From Flavobacterium sp. (GTDB lineage Bacteria; Bacteroidota; Bacteroidia; Flavobacteriales; Flavobacteriaceae): a stretch of 56,094 nt of DNA. Within the stretch, counting starts at the first letter, position 1; each line of letters opens with the position of its first letter. The notes below the pieces were generated by a model. It was given only the letters and a program-made list of their open reading frames with translations, was not told the origin of the DNA and did not search any database. Location of the stretch: positions 1-56,094 of the forward strand of contig JAHEHJ010000011.1 of assembly GCA_024644655.1 (NCBI GenBank), written 5' to 3'. Shown piece after piece: positions 7,016-15,356 of the stretch. The position numbers and the translations under genes are program-made.

Positions 7016-9205
7016 ATGTCAACTTTACGTTTTCAAGCATTAAAAGATGCATCAGGCAGAAAGCCTGTAAAATTTGAAGAAGCTGATAAAAAATCAGCTC
7101 TTTTTGGTTCGAATGTGTTTAATGATAAAGCCATGAAGCAGTATTTGACTTCAGATGCTTATAAGGGAGTTAAAGATGCTGTTCAGCATGGAACTAAAAT
7201 TGACAGAAAGTTAGCCGATTATATCGCAATGGGAATGAAAGAATGGGCTTTGTCAAAAGGGGTGACTCATTACACGCATTGGTTCCAACCATTAACTGGG
7301 ACAACTGCTGAGAAACATGATGCTTTTTTTGAAACGTCTTATGATGGGTCAGATCCTGTAGAAAAATTTGGAGGAGGTCAATTGGTTCAACAAGAACCAG
7401 ATGCATCTTCTTTTCCAAATGGAGGAATTAGAAATACATTTGAAGCCAGAGGTTATACTGCTTGGGATCCAACGTCACCTGCATTTATTTTTGGAACCAC
7501 ACTTTGTATTCCTACTGTGTTTATATCTTATACAGGAGAAGCTTTAGATTATAAAACGCCTTTATTACGCGCATTAAATGCCGTGGATGAAGCTGCTACC
7601 GATGTATGTAAGTATTTTGATAAAAATGTAAAGAAAGTTACAGCTACTTTAGGTTGGGAGCAAGAATATTTTTTAGTTGATAGTTCGTTAGCTAATTCGA
7701 GACCTGATTTACTTTTAACAGGTAGAACCCTTTTAGGGCATACCTCTGCCAAAGGACAACAATTAGATGATCATTATTTTGGTTCTATTCCTTCTCGCGC
7801 TCTTAATTATATGAGAGAATTAGAGGAAGAATGTATGTTGTTAGGAATTCCAGTTAAAACACGTCATAATGAAGTGGCACCAAACCAATTCGAATTAGCA
7901 CCTATATTTGAAGAAACTAATCTTGCAGTTGACCATAATTCATTGTTAATGGATGTGATGTCTAAAGTTGGTGAGCGACATGATTTCAAAGTGTTATTTC
8001 ACGAGAAACCATTTAAAGGTGTTAACGGTTCTGGAAAACACAACAACTGGTCTATGGCGACAGATACTGGGGTGAATTTATTGTCTCCTGGTAAAACACC
8101 TATGAGTAACTTACAATTTTTATCTTTCTTCATCAATACTATTAAAGCGGTTAATGAATATGAAGAATTATTGAGAGCATCTATAGCTACTGCAAGTAAT
8201 GATCACCGATTAGGTGCCAACGAAGCTCCTCCAGCAATTATTTCTGTTTTTATTGGGGCTCAATTGACAAAAGTATTAGCTGAATTGGAAGGAGTGTCAA
8301 ATGGAAAGTTATCTCCAGAGGAGAAAACAGATTTAAAATTAAATGTAGTTGGTAAAATTCCAGATGTGATGTTAGACAATACGGATAGAAATAGAACCTC
8401 TCCTTTTGCCTTTACAGGAAATAAATTTGAATTCCGTGCAGTGGGTTCTTCTGCTAACTGTGCCAATGCGATGACCACTTTAAATTCTATTGTGGCTAGA
8501 CAATTGAAAGAATTTAAAAAAGAAGTAGATACACTTATTGAGAAAAAAGATCTTAAAAAGGATGAAGCTATCTTTAATGTGTTGAGAGAATATATCAAAC
8601 AAACTAAAAATATTCTTTTTGAAGGTGATGGATATAGTGAAGCTTGGGAAAAAGAAGCTAAAAAACGCGGATTGAGTAATCATAAAACTACTCCAGCAGC
8701 ATTGAAAGCTAAAGTTTCTAAAAAGGCACTAGAATTATTCCATGATTTACATGTAATGAATCATATTGAAGTTGAAGCTCGATATGAAATTGAACTGGAA
8801 GAATACACTAAGAAAATACAAATAGAAGGAAGAGTTTTAGGGGATATTGCTCGTAATCATGTAATTCCAACAGCTATTAGATACCAAAACACTTTAATTG
8901 AAAATGTTAGAGGGTTAAAAGAAATCTTTGGTAAAGAATTTGAAAAAATTGCTAAAGAACAAATTTCTTTGATTAGAGAAATTTCAGAACACATTGAAGG
9001 CATTAACACCAATGTTGACGCTATGACAGAAGCTCGTAAAAAGGCCAATGTACTAACAGATGCTCAAAAAATGGCTGAATCGTATTGTGATAAAGTAAAG
9101 CCTTATTTTGAAGTAATTCGCGAACATTGCGACAAATTAGAGTTGTTAGTAGATGATGAAACTTGGACTCTAACTAAATATAGAGAGTTGTTATTTACGA
9201 GATAA
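7016..9205 (+). CDS. glnN: Glutamine synthetase type III (GSIII)
   Basis: The enzyme joins ammonia to glutamate using ATP, the main ammonia-assimilation step. At 729 residues it has the length of GSIII rather than GSI (about 470) or GSII. It begins MSTLRFQALKDASGRKPVKF and carries the GSIII N-terminal region with 'KGVTHYTHWFQPLTG', the active-site segments 'GWEQEYFLVD' and 'KPFKGVNGSGKHNNWSMATD' (with metal- and glutamate-binding residues), and 'GANEAPPAIISVF'. The C-terminal third is helical and charged. It has its own promoter and a strong terminator, so it is monocistronic. The name glnN follows the usage for GSIII genes in Bacteroides and cyanobacteria. Confidence 0.95.
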   Translation: MSTLRFQALKDASGRKPVKFEEADKKSALFGSNVFNDKAMKQYLTSDAYKGVKDAVQHGTKIDRKLADYIAMGMKEWALSKGVTHYTHWFQPLTGTTAEKHDAFFETSYDGSDPVEKFGGGQLVQQEPDASSFPNGGIRNTFEARGYTAWDPTSPAFIFGTTLCIPTVFISYTGEALDYKTPLLRALNAVDEAATDVCKYFDKNVKKVTATLGWEQEYFLVDSSLANSRPDLLLTGRTLLGHTSAKGQQLDDHYFGSIPSRALNYMRELEEECMLLGIPVKTRHNEVAPNQFELAPIFEETNLAVDHNSLLMDVMSKVGERHDFKVLFHEKPFKGVNGSGKHNNWSMATDTGVNLLSPGKTPMSNLQFLSFFINTIKAVNEYEELLRASIATASNDHRLGANEAPPAIISVFIGAQLTKVLAELEGVSNGKLSPEEKTDLKLNVVGKIPDVMLDNTDRNRTSPFAFTGNKFEFRAVGSSANCANAMTTLNSIVARQLKEFKKEVDTLIEKKDLKKDEAIFNVLREYIKQTKNILFEGDGYSEAWEKEAKKRGLSNHKTTPAALKAKVSKKALELFHDLHVMNHIEVEARYEIELEEYTKKIQIEGRVLGDIARNHVIPTAIRYQNTLIENVRGLKEIFGKEFEKIAKEQISLIREISEHIEGINTNVDAMTEARKKANVLTDAQKMAESYCDKVKPYFEVIREHCDKLELLVDDETWTLTKYRELLFTR

Positions 9206-9226
9206 CATAATTTGTAGGAATATAAC

Positions 9227-9263
9227 AAACCCGTCATCTTTTAAGAATTGACGGGTTTTTTGT
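9227..9263 (+). terminator. Rho-independent terminator after glnN
   Basis: The stem AAACCCGTCA / TGACGGGTTT (10 pairs) is followed by a run of T, 22 bases after the glnN stop. Confidence 0.85.
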
Positions 9264-9303
9264 TATAAATTCATGTAAATTAGCTGAGTTAAAGCTAGTG
9301 ATT

Positions 9304-10194
9304 ATGATTCGTTTTTGTTTAATGATAGGTTTTTATTTGATTTGTTTTACTGTTTATAGTCAAGAACAATTTGAAATATATTTTGATAGTAATAAGTTTG
9401 ATTTAAATATAAAGGAAAAAGAAAGACTAGATTTATGGCAAACACAGTTTTGTCAAAGTAAAATTGTTGCAATACATGGTTTTACTGATGAAGATGGTAC
9501 AAGTGGATTCAATGATACACTAGCACAACATAGAGTAGAAAGTGTATTAGATTTAATCAAAAATAAAATCAAAATCAGAGATGATTTTAAAACCCGTAGT
9601 TTCGGTGAAAGTTTTAATCAATCCAAAAATAAAGCCGATAACCGTAAAGTAATTATATACTACTTACTCGAAAAAGACATTGCCAGAGAAGACGAAATTC
9701 TCGGAATTAAGAAAGTAACACCTCTAGTGGAATTACCTAAACCACAAATTGAATTTCCTGAAAAAATGGTGTTTGAAAACCCGGATGGATCCCAAAATGA
9801 ATTCAAGCTTGATAAAGCTTTTATGAAAAAAGTATACGAATCCAAAAAAGGAGACAGACTCAAAGTAGACAACCTCAATTTTATCATCAATACTTTTATT
9901 GTAGTACCGGAAGCTAAAGGGAAAATGTATGAACTCTTGGTTGTACTTAAAAACAATCCGAACCTAAAAATAGAAATCCAAGGTCATTTATGTTGTATGT
10001 CTAACGATCGTTTGGATTTATCTACACAAAGAGCCAAAGCCATTTGCGGTTTTTTAATTGCCAATGGAATACCTGTTGACCGTTTGTCATATAAGGGTTT
10101 TGGTAGCACGCAACCAATTTATCCATTACCTGAAAAGAGTGAAGAAGAACGTGCTGCCAATCGTAGAGTTGAAATTTTAATTATTGAAAACTAA
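9304..10194 (+). CDS. OmpA family protein with two OmpA-like domains
   Basis: I chose the ATG at 9304 instead of the in-frame GTG at 9298, because it begins the signal peptide MIRFCLMIGFYLICFTVYSQ directly. After the signal comes an OmpA-like domain (about residues 20-115; F-E-I-Y-F-D-S-N-K at its start, H-G-F-T-D-E-D-G in the middle, N-R-K-V at its end). A second, more canonical OmpA C-terminal domain follows (about residues 190-296; 'IEIQGHLCC', 'LSTQRAKAICGFLIANGI', 'YKGFGSTQPIYPLPE', and a terminal N-R-R-V-E-I-L-I). Such domains bind peptidoglycan non-covalently in the periplasm. No lipobox is visible. It overlaps its paralogue by one base. The twin-domain arrangement is uncommon. Confidence 0.8.
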   Translation: MIRFCLMIGFYLICFTVYSQEQFEIYFDSNKFDLNIKEKERLDLWQTQFCQSKIVAIHGFTDEDGTSGFNDTLAQHRVESVLDLIKNKIKIRDDFKTRSFGESFNQSKNKADNRKVIIYYLLEKDIAREDEILGIKKVTPLVELPKPQIEFPEKMVFENPDGSQNEFKLDKAFMKKVYESKKGDRLKVDNLNFIINTFIVVPEAKGKMYELLVVLKNNPNLKIEIQGHLCCMSNDRLDLSTQRAKAICGFLIANGIPVDRLSYKGFGSTQPIYPLPEKSEEERAANRRVEILIIEN

Positions 10195-11012
10195 TGCGGT
10201 ATTGTAAAATAGTACTTTTAGTGTTATTAACTACTACTAGTTTTGGTCAACAAAAATTTCAAGTGTTTTTTGATTTTAATAAAGATACCCCAACGACACT
10301 TTCTGCTATAGAGATGTCAACATGGCTTCTTGAAAACAAGAATATTGAAATTGTCAAAATGATAGGTTATTGTGATAGTGTAGATAAAAATGATTACAAT
10401 AAAGAACTTGCAATGCGAAGGATAAATTCAATATTGAATGAAGTAAAGAAAAAAAATGTTGTTTTAAGTAAAGATTTAATTTTAAAAGCAATAGGTGAAG
10501 ATTTTACGCATTCCAAAATTCAAAGTGAAAATCGTAAAGTTGATATCTTTTATACTACTTTACTCCAGAATAATGAATCAGATGTTAACCAAGAAGGGAA
10601 AGAAGACAATGTAACGCTTGCCTATAAAGTAACCCAAGAAAAAGAATCGTTAGCGAAACAATTTGCTAAAGCAAAACAAGGTGACTTAATCCGAATTCAC
10701 AATATCAATTTTTATTTTAATTCGGAGAAAATAATGGAAAAATCAATACCTCTTTTAGAGGAGTTATTTCAGATATTATTGGAAAATCCTAAATTTAGAA
10801 TTGAAATTCATGGGCATATTTGTTGTAATCCCAATCCTATGGACACCAAATTATCTTATAGAAGAGCTTTGGTTATCTTTAAATATTTAGTCCAAAAAGG
10901 AATTCCAATTAAAAGATTGGCTTATAAAGGAATAGGAAGTAATGACCCTATATATCCTGTTCCTGAGAGAACTGAAGCTCAACGTACAGCAATAGAAGAG
11001 TTGAAATATTGA
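10194..11012 (+). CDS. OmpA family paralogue, C-terminus apparently frameshifted
   Basis: This is a paralogue of the preceding gene with the same plan: signal peptide (MRYCKIVLLVLLTTTSFGQ), a degenerate first OmpA-like domain (F-Q-V-F-F-D-F-N-K) and a second domain with 'FRIEIHGHICC' and 'YKGIGSNDPIYPVPER'. The frame ends T-E-A-Q-R-T-A-I-E-E-L-K-Y and stops at 11012. If one A is added near 10991 (GCAATAG becomes GCAAATAG), the reading becomes Q-R-T-A-N-R-R-V-E-I-L-I-V-D-K with a stop at 11024-11026, restoring the terminal N-R-R-V-E-I-L-I of OmpA domains. The truncation is therefore a recent 1-base deletion or a sequencing error in an A-run. The start overlaps the upstream stop (TAATG). Confidence 0.7.
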   Translation: MRYCKIVLLVLLTTTSFGQQKFQVFFDFNKDTPTTLSAIEMSTWLLENKNIEIVKMIGYCDSVDKNDYNKELAMRRINSILNEVKKKNVVLSKDLILKAIGEDFTHSKIQSENRKVDIFYTTLLQNNESDVNQEGKEDNVTLAYKVTQEKESLAKQFAKAKQGDLIRIHNINFYFNSEKIMEKSIPLLEELFQILLENPKFRIEIHGHICCNPNPMDTKLSYRRALVIFKYLVQKGIPIKRLAYKGIGSNDPIYPVPERTEAQRTAIEELKY

Positions 11013-11110
11013 TTGTGGATAAATAGGGCTATTTGGGAATGAAATTAATTTGGTAGAATAATTCAAATATAATTTTTTTGTATTTCTACTAAGTTTGTTT
11101 AGGATTCAAA

Positions 11111-11140
11111 TTGAGTTTTTCTTCTTAAAATGTATCTTTG
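11111..11140 (+). promoter_or_regulatory. Promoter of purM (-33 TTG and -7 TATCTTTG)
   Basis: TTG at 11111-11113 and TATCTTTG at 11133-11140 are separated by 19 bases, which matches the Bacteroidota promoter layout. The ATG is 20 bases further on. Confidence 0.65.
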
Positions 11141-11160
11141 CCAAACACAACTAAAATAAC

Positions 11161-12339
11161 ATGAGTTCTGATAACAGTCAACGCTATTCTCAACGTGGAG
11201 TTTCGGCTTCTAAAGAAGATGTACATAATGCTATAAAAAACATTGATAAAGGATTATTTCCGAAGGCATTCTGTAAAATTGTCCCCGATTATTTAACAAA
11301 TGATACCGATTATTGTTTGATCATGCATGCCGATGGAGCAGGCACTAAATCTTCTTTAGCCTATATGTATTGGAAAGAGACTGGAGACTTATCAGTATGG
11401 AAAGGTATTGCGCAAGATGCATTGATTATGAATATTGATGATTTGTTATGTGTGGGAGCAACCGATAATATTCTACTATCCTCTACTATTGGAAGAAATA
11501 AAAATTTAATTCCTGCTGAAGTAATTTCAGCAATCATTAATGGAACCGAAGATTTAATTGCCGAATTAAAAACATTTGGAGTTACTATTCATTCTACTGG
11601 GGGTGAAACTGCTGATGTGGGTGATTTGGTTCGAACTATAATAGTAGATTCTACAGTAACAGCACGTATGAAACGGTCTAAAGTTATTGATAATGCTAAT
11701 ATCAAAGCAGGTGATGTTATCGTTGGTTTGGCTTCTTTTGGTCAAGCTAACTATGAAAAGGGTTATAATGGTGGGATGGGGAGTAACGGATTAACATCAG
11801 CACGTCATGATGTGTTCGCAAACTATCTAGCCGATAAATATCCTGAGAGTTTTGATAGTTCGGTTCCTAAAGAGTTGGTTTATTCAGGAAATATTAAATT
11901 GACAGATACTGTTACAAATTCACCTATTGATGCTGGTAAATTAGTACTCTCTCCAACACGGACTTATGCTCCCATTGTAAAAACTATATTAGATAAATAT
12001 ACTTCTAATGATATTCATGGAATGGTTCATTGTAGTGGAGGGGCACAAACTAAAGTTTTACACTTTGTAGATAATGTGCATGTAATTAAAGATACCTTGT
12101 TTCCAGTCCCACCATTGTTTCAATTGATACAAGAGCAATCTAATACCGATTGGAAAGAGATGTACCAAGTATTCAATTGTGGACATCGAATGGAATTATA
12201 TGTTCCTCAAGAAATTGCGAATGATATTATTGCCATCTCTAAATCATTTGGTGTAGAGGCACAAATTGTAGGTAGAGTTGAGGCAAATACAAGTAAAAAA
12301 CTCACTATTCAAAGCGAATATGGGCTTTTTGAATATTAA
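11161..12339 (+). CDS. purM: Phosphoribosylformylglycinamidine cyclo-ligase (AIR synthase), Bacteroidota form
   Basis: PurM converts formylglycinamidine ribonucleotide to aminoimidazole ribonucleotide with ATP in purine synthesis. The 392-residue protein has PurM-fold motifs: 'MHADGAGTKSSLAYMYWKE' near residues 57-75, 'DALIMNIDDLLCVGATDNIL' near residues 87-106, and 'HSTGGETADVGDLVRTI' near residues 141-157. The C-terminal half contains 'HGMVHCSGGAQTKVLHF'. It is longer than E. coli PurM (about 345 residues), as I expect for the Bacteroidota version. It stands alone here with its own promoter and is not inside a pur operon. A related AIR-synthase-like activity cannot be excluded. Confidence 0.85.
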   Translation: MSSDNSQRYSQRGVSASKEDVHNAIKNIDKGLFPKAFCKIVPDYLTNDTDYCLIMHADGAGTKSSLAYMYWKETGDLSVWKGIAQDALIMNIDDLLCVGATDNILLSSTIGRNKNLIPAEVISAIINGTEDLIAELKTFGVTIHSTGGETADVGDLVRTIIVDSTVTARMKRSKVIDNANIKAGDVIVGLASFGQANYEKGYNGGMGSNGLTSARHDVFANYLADKYPESFDSSVPKELVYSGNIKLTDTVTNSPIDAGKLVLSPTRTYAPIVKTILDKYTSNDIHGMVHCSGGAQTKVLHFVDNVHVIKDTLFPVPPLFQLIQEQSNTDWKEMYQVFNCGHRMELYVPQEIANDIIAISKSFGVEAQIVGRVEANTSKKLTIQSEYGLFEY

Positions 12340-12366
12340 AAAATGCACTATTAAAATATAGTAATT

Positions 12367-12795
12367 ATGAAAATTAATCCCAAAAATGGTATAGATCAAT
12401 TGTTATTTGGCATGAAACAAAATCATGTTGAAGGCCTATTAGGTAAACCAAACAAACAATTTGAAGATGAAGACCAAAATGTAATTTATCTTTACAATAG
12501 TGAAAAACTAAGACTAACTTTTTATGAAGATGAAAATTTCCGATTGGGTTATATTATTTCATCAAATAGTAATGCATCAATTTTAGATACCTTGGTTATA
12601 GGAAAAAAGATAGAAGAAATAAAAAAAGAATTACCTTTTAAATCATGGGAAGTAGAAGATTTTGATTCTACTGAGAATCATTTTAATGAGAGCAATTGGT
12701 TAATACTTCAATCGGAATTTGGAGTAGTTATACGTGTAGAAATAGGAGCAATCATTAATGATAATGATGAGTTTGAATGGAAATTTAAATCCTAA
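12367..12795 (+). CDS. Uncharacterised 142-residue cytosolic protein
   Basis: The protein has no signal peptide or membrane segment. It starts MKINPKNGIDQLLFGMKQNH and contains G-L-L-G-K-P-N, then alternating beta-strand-like segments (N-V-I-Y-L-Y-N, L-R-L-T-F-Y-E, L-G-Y-I-I-S-S), and is acidic overall. The pattern 'G...IG..I..V...LG.P' resembles small beta-rich orphans of unknown role. It lies 27 bases downstream of purM and may be read from the same transcript. Its stop overlaps the clpS stop on the opposite strand by 4 bases, so the two genes converge with no terminator between them. Confidence 0.7.
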   Translation: MKINPKNGIDQLLFGMKQNHVEGLLGKPNKQFEDEDQNVIYLYNSEKLRLTFYEDENFRLGYIISSNSNASILDTLVIGKKIEEIKKELPFKSWEVEDFDSTENHFNESNWLILQSEFGVVIRVEIGAIINDNDEFEWKFKS

Positions 12796-13067
12796 ATAAT
12801 TTCTGCACTTAATCCTGCATTTAATAATTGATTGCACTGTGGTTTTAATTCTTCAAAATATCCTGTTTTGACAGTGCATTTTCCTTTGTAGTGAACCAAT
12901 ATTGCACATTGTTCAGCTTGCTCTGACGTATGTTGACACACCCGGATTAAAGTATCTATTACATGATCAAAAGTATTCACATCATCATTATATAATACAA
13001 TTTCGTTGTTGATTCCAATTTCTTCTTCAACTAAAACAGATTCTTGTATTTTTTCTTTCGTACTCAT
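12792..13067 (-). CDS. clpS: ClpS-type adaptor of the Clp protease
   Basis: ClpS delivers N-degron substrates to ClpAP-type (here ClpC-like) protease. The 91-residue protein matches the ClpS core: an acidic, variable N-terminus, then V-L-Y-N-D-D-V-N-T-F-D-H-V-I near residue 25 (the N-D-D pair contacts substrate N-termini), H-T-S-E-Q-A-E-Q-C and V-H-Y-K-G-K-C. It follows prmA with a gap of 25 bases, a gene neighbourhood common in Bacteroidota, and should be on the same transcript. Confidence 0.9.
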   Translation of the reverse strand: MSTKEKIQESVLVEEEIGINNEIVLYNDDVNTFDHVIDTLIRVCQHTSEQAEQCAILVHYKGKCTVKTGYFEELKPQCNQLLNAGLSAEII

Positions 13068-13092
13068 ATTATTATCTTCCTATAATTGCAAA

Positions 13093-13926
13093 CTAATTTA
13101 CATATTTTAAAGAAACCCAATTATTTCTCTCGAATTTTTTAATATAGGTTAAGCCTTTTTCCGTACATGATTTGTCAATGACAGGGATGTCTTCTATATA
13201 GAATCCACTTAATAATAAAATTCCATGTTTATTCAAACAATCCACGTATTGTTGCATATCGTTTAATAAAATATTACGATTAATATTTGCAATAATTATA
13301 TCATATTTTTTACCTTTAAGTAATGTGGCATCGCCTTCATATACTGTAATTTTAGTACAGTTATTCCGTTCCGCATTTTCAATTGAATTCAAATAACACC
13401 AATTATCTATGTCAATTGCATCAATAAGATTCGCTCCTTTCATTTCAGCTAATATGGCAAGAATTGCTGTTCCACATCCCATGTCTAAAGTCTTTAGATT
13501 AGTAACGTTGGTTTCTAATAAGTGTTGAATCATCATGTGCGTAGTTTCATGATGGCCTGTACCAAAACTCATTTTTGGTTCAATAACTATATCAAATTCA
13601 GCATTGGTTTTTGGATGAAACGGAGCTCTAACATGACATAGACCATCTACATCTATTGGTTCAAAGTTTTTTTCCCATTCTTCATTCCAATTGACCTGCT
13701 CTATTTCTTCAATAGTATATGAAATAATAAATTCAGTTGATTCTAATAGGTAAATATCATTAAGTATATCCTCTGTCCAAAGCTCTTTTTGTATATAAGC
13801 TGTGAATCCATTTTCTGTTTCTATAAAACTCTCAAATGGTTTTTCTCCAAGTTCAGCAATTAAGATTTCTGAACCTAATTCTTTTGGAGAGACTGTAAAA
13901 TGATAACCTAAATATATATTAGACAT
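13093..13926 (-). CDS. prmA: Ribosomal protein L11 methyltransferase
   Basis: PrmA methylates lysines and the N-terminus of ribosomal protein L11 using S-adenosylmethionine. The 277-residue product has the expected two parts. The N-terminal domain (about residues 1-105) contributes L11 binding. The SAM-binding Rossmann domain has 'TLDMGCGTAILAILAEMKGA' near residues 146-165, preceded by 'MSFGTGHHETTHMMIQHLLE' and followed by 'IIANINRNILL', the N-I-N motif of this family. A TAnnTTTG element lies 16 bases upstream of the ATG. The tpiA gene further upstream is in its own operon. Confidence 0.92.
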   Translation of the reverse strand: MSNIYLGYHFTVSPKELGSEILIAELGEKPFESFIETENGFTAYIQKELWTEDILNDIYLLESTEFIISYTIEEIEQVNWNEEWEKNFEPIDVDGLCHVRAPFHPKTNAEFDIVIEPKMSFGTGHHETTHMMIQHLLETNVTNLKTLDMGCGTAILAILAEMKGANLIDAIDIDNWCYLNSIENAERNNCTKITVYEGDATLLKGKKYDIIIANINRNILLNDMQQYVDCLNKHGILLLSGFYIEDIPVIDKSCTEKGLTYIKKFERNNWVSLKYVN

Positions 13927-13942
13927 GTATAATTTTTTTTGG

Positions 13943-13950
13943 CAAATATA
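13943..13950 (-). promoter_or_regulatory. -7 promoter element for prmA-clpS
   Basis: The minus strand reads TATATTTG 16 bases before the prmA ATG, a match to TAnnTTTG. Confidence 0.55.
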
Positions 13951-13988
13951 ATAAGGAAATCAACAGTACTAGTATAAGATACTTTTTT

Positions 13989-14456
13989 TTAATCTGTTTT
14001 TACAATGGCTTTTAAGCTGGCATTGGGAATCTCATCAGGTTTAACATAAAATATCATTAGTTTGGTATATCTTTTATCATCTGCATCATATAAATAGGTT
14101 AATGTATTTTCTTTTGGATTATATGTGATTTTAGCACGCATAAACTTTGAACGTATCAACCAAGAACCTGTTTCTTCGCTATCCTGAGCAAATTGATAAA
14201 TTGAACCATGATGCATTCTAACCGATCCATTATCAACCATACTAATCACAATATATCCATTAGTTTTAGAACCTATTTCGCGAATATCAATTACTGAATT
14301 TTCATATTCAGTTTCCACCAATTCGTATTTTTCAAATTCTTTATTCCAATTATAATATTTTCTTACATCAGATTGAAATCTTTTTTGGGAGTCAATCTGA
14401 GCTTGTAGGTTTACTGTAATTAGTAAAATAAAAATAAGATTCAATTTTGCTTTCAT
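13989..14456 (-). CDS. Uncharacterised exported 155-residue protein
   Basis: The N-terminus is a clear signal peptide (MKAKLNLIFILLITVNLQAQ) without a lipobox cysteine, so export to the periplasm or beyond is likely. The rest is rich in beta-type segments (I-D-I-R-E-I-G-S-K, G-Y-I-V-I-S-M, L-T-Y-L-Y-D-A-D-D-K-R-Y) and shows no known catalytic motif. It has its own -7 element 26 bases upstream of the ATG. The gap to prmA is 62 bases, and prmA also has a promoter, so the two are probably independent. I do not recognise the family. Confidence 0.7.
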   Translation of the reverse strand: MKAKLNLIFILLITVNLQAQIDSQKRFQSDVRKYYNWNKEFEKYELVETEYENSVIDIREIGSKTNGYIVISMVDNGSVRMHHGSIYQFAQDSEETGSWLIRSKFMRAKITYNPKENTLTYLYDADDKRYTKLMIFYVKPDEIPNASLKAIVKTD

Positions 14457-14482
14457 TTTGATTAGGAGCTAGGATTATAAAA

Positions 14483-14490
14483 CAAATATA
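14483..14490 (-). promoter_or_regulatory. -7 promoter element for the exported 155-residue protein
   Basis: The minus strand reads TATATTTG, a match to TAnnTTTG 26 bases before the ATG at 14456. Confidence 0.5.
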
Positions 14491-14500
14491 ATAATATAAA

Positions 14501-14535
14501 TCGATAAAAAGCAAATAAAATCGATAAAAAGCAAT
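14501..14535. repeat. Two-copy direct repeat
   Basis: TCGATAAAAAGCAA occurs at 14501-14514 and again at 14521-14534, a period of 20 bases, in the AT-rich gap between the tpiA terminator and the next gene. It could be slippage or a tandem protein-binding site. Confidence 0.6.
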
Positions 14536-14551
14536 TAATATATATATAAAT

Positions 14552-14582
14552 AAAAAAAGCCTTTCAAATTAATGAAAGGCTT
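14552..14582 (-). terminator. Terminator of the DUF1599-tpiA operon
   Basis: Read on the minus strand, the stem AAGCCTTTCA / TGAAAGGCTT (10 pairs) with a 6-base loop is followed by a run of T. It lies about 20 bases after the tpiA stop. Confidence 0.85.
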
Positions 14583-14603
14583 AAATATAAAGAAATACTA
14601 TTC

Positions 14604-15356
14604 TTATATAGAATTTACTATGGCAACAAAATCATCTGCTTTGAGAGCAGCTCCACCAATTAATCCACCATCTACATCAGGTTTGGAAAAAATTTCTTTG
14701 GCATTATCGGGTTTTACACTTCCTCCATATAATATAGAGACATTATCTGCAATTTCATTTCCGAATCTTTTTCTAACAGTTTCTCTAATGAATTCATGCA
14801 TTTCTTGGGCTTGTTCTGGACTAGCTGTTTCTCCTGTTCCAATTGCCCAAACAGGTTCATAAGCTAACACAATTTTTTCCCAATCTTTGTTTTCTATATG
14901 AAATAATCCATCCCTTAATTGATTTTCTACAACGTTAAAATGTTGGTTATTTTGTCTATCTTTTAATTCTTCCCCAAAACAAAATATGGTAATCATATCA
15001 TGACTTAATGCTGTACTAACTTTTTGAGCTAATAAAGTGTCATTTTCATGGAAATAAGCTCTTCTTTCTGAATGTCCAATGAATACCATATTAACACCTA
15101 TGCTTTTTAACATGTTGGCTGATATTTCACCAGTATAGGCACCACTCTCATTTTGATGCATGTTTTGGGCTGCAACTTCAATATTGGTAAATTCTAAATG
15201 ATCAACAGCTGATGCCAAATTAACAAAAGTAGGGGCAACTATTATATGAGCTTCAATGTCATTTGGTAGTTTGTCAATTAAATCATTTAATAAGTCTTCT
15301 GTCTCTTCTGCATTTTTATGCATTTTCCAATTGCCTGCAACAATTTTTTGTCTCAT
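14604..15356 (-). CDS. tpiA: Triose-phosphate isomerase
   Basis: TpiA interconverts glyceraldehyde-3-phosphate and dihydroxyacetone phosphate in glycolysis and gluconeogenesis. The 250-residue chain has all catalytic landmarks: Lys11 in A-G-N-W-K-M-H, the His of F-I-G-H-S-E-R-R, the Glu of 'AYEPVWAIGTG', and the phosphate-binding Y-G-G-S-V and 'GGLIGGAALK' loops. The start overlaps the stop of the thioredoxin-like gene by one base. It is the last gene of a five-gene operon that otherwise encodes redox or membrane proteins, an arrangement I recall as conserved in Bacteroidota. Confidence 0.97.
   Translation of the reverse strand: MRQKIVAGNWKMHKNAEETEDLLNDLIDKLPNDIEAHIIVAPTFVNLASAVDHLEFTNIEVAAQNMHQNESGAYTGEISANMLKSIGVNMVFIGHSERRAYFHENDTLLAQKVSTALSHDMITIFCFGEELKDRQNNQHFNVVENQLRDGLFHIENKDWEKIVLAYEPVWAIGTGETASPEQAQEMHEFIRETVRKRFGNEIADNVSILYGGSVKPDNAKEIFSKPDVDGGLIGGAALKADDFVAIVNSI

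Noticed and set aside
8260..8598. 112-codon minus-strand frame
   Set aside because: It is antisense to glnN and shows no independent signals.
14572..14862. 96-codon plus-strand frame
   Set aside because: It is antisense to tpiA and begins in its terminator, so it is a shadow frame.
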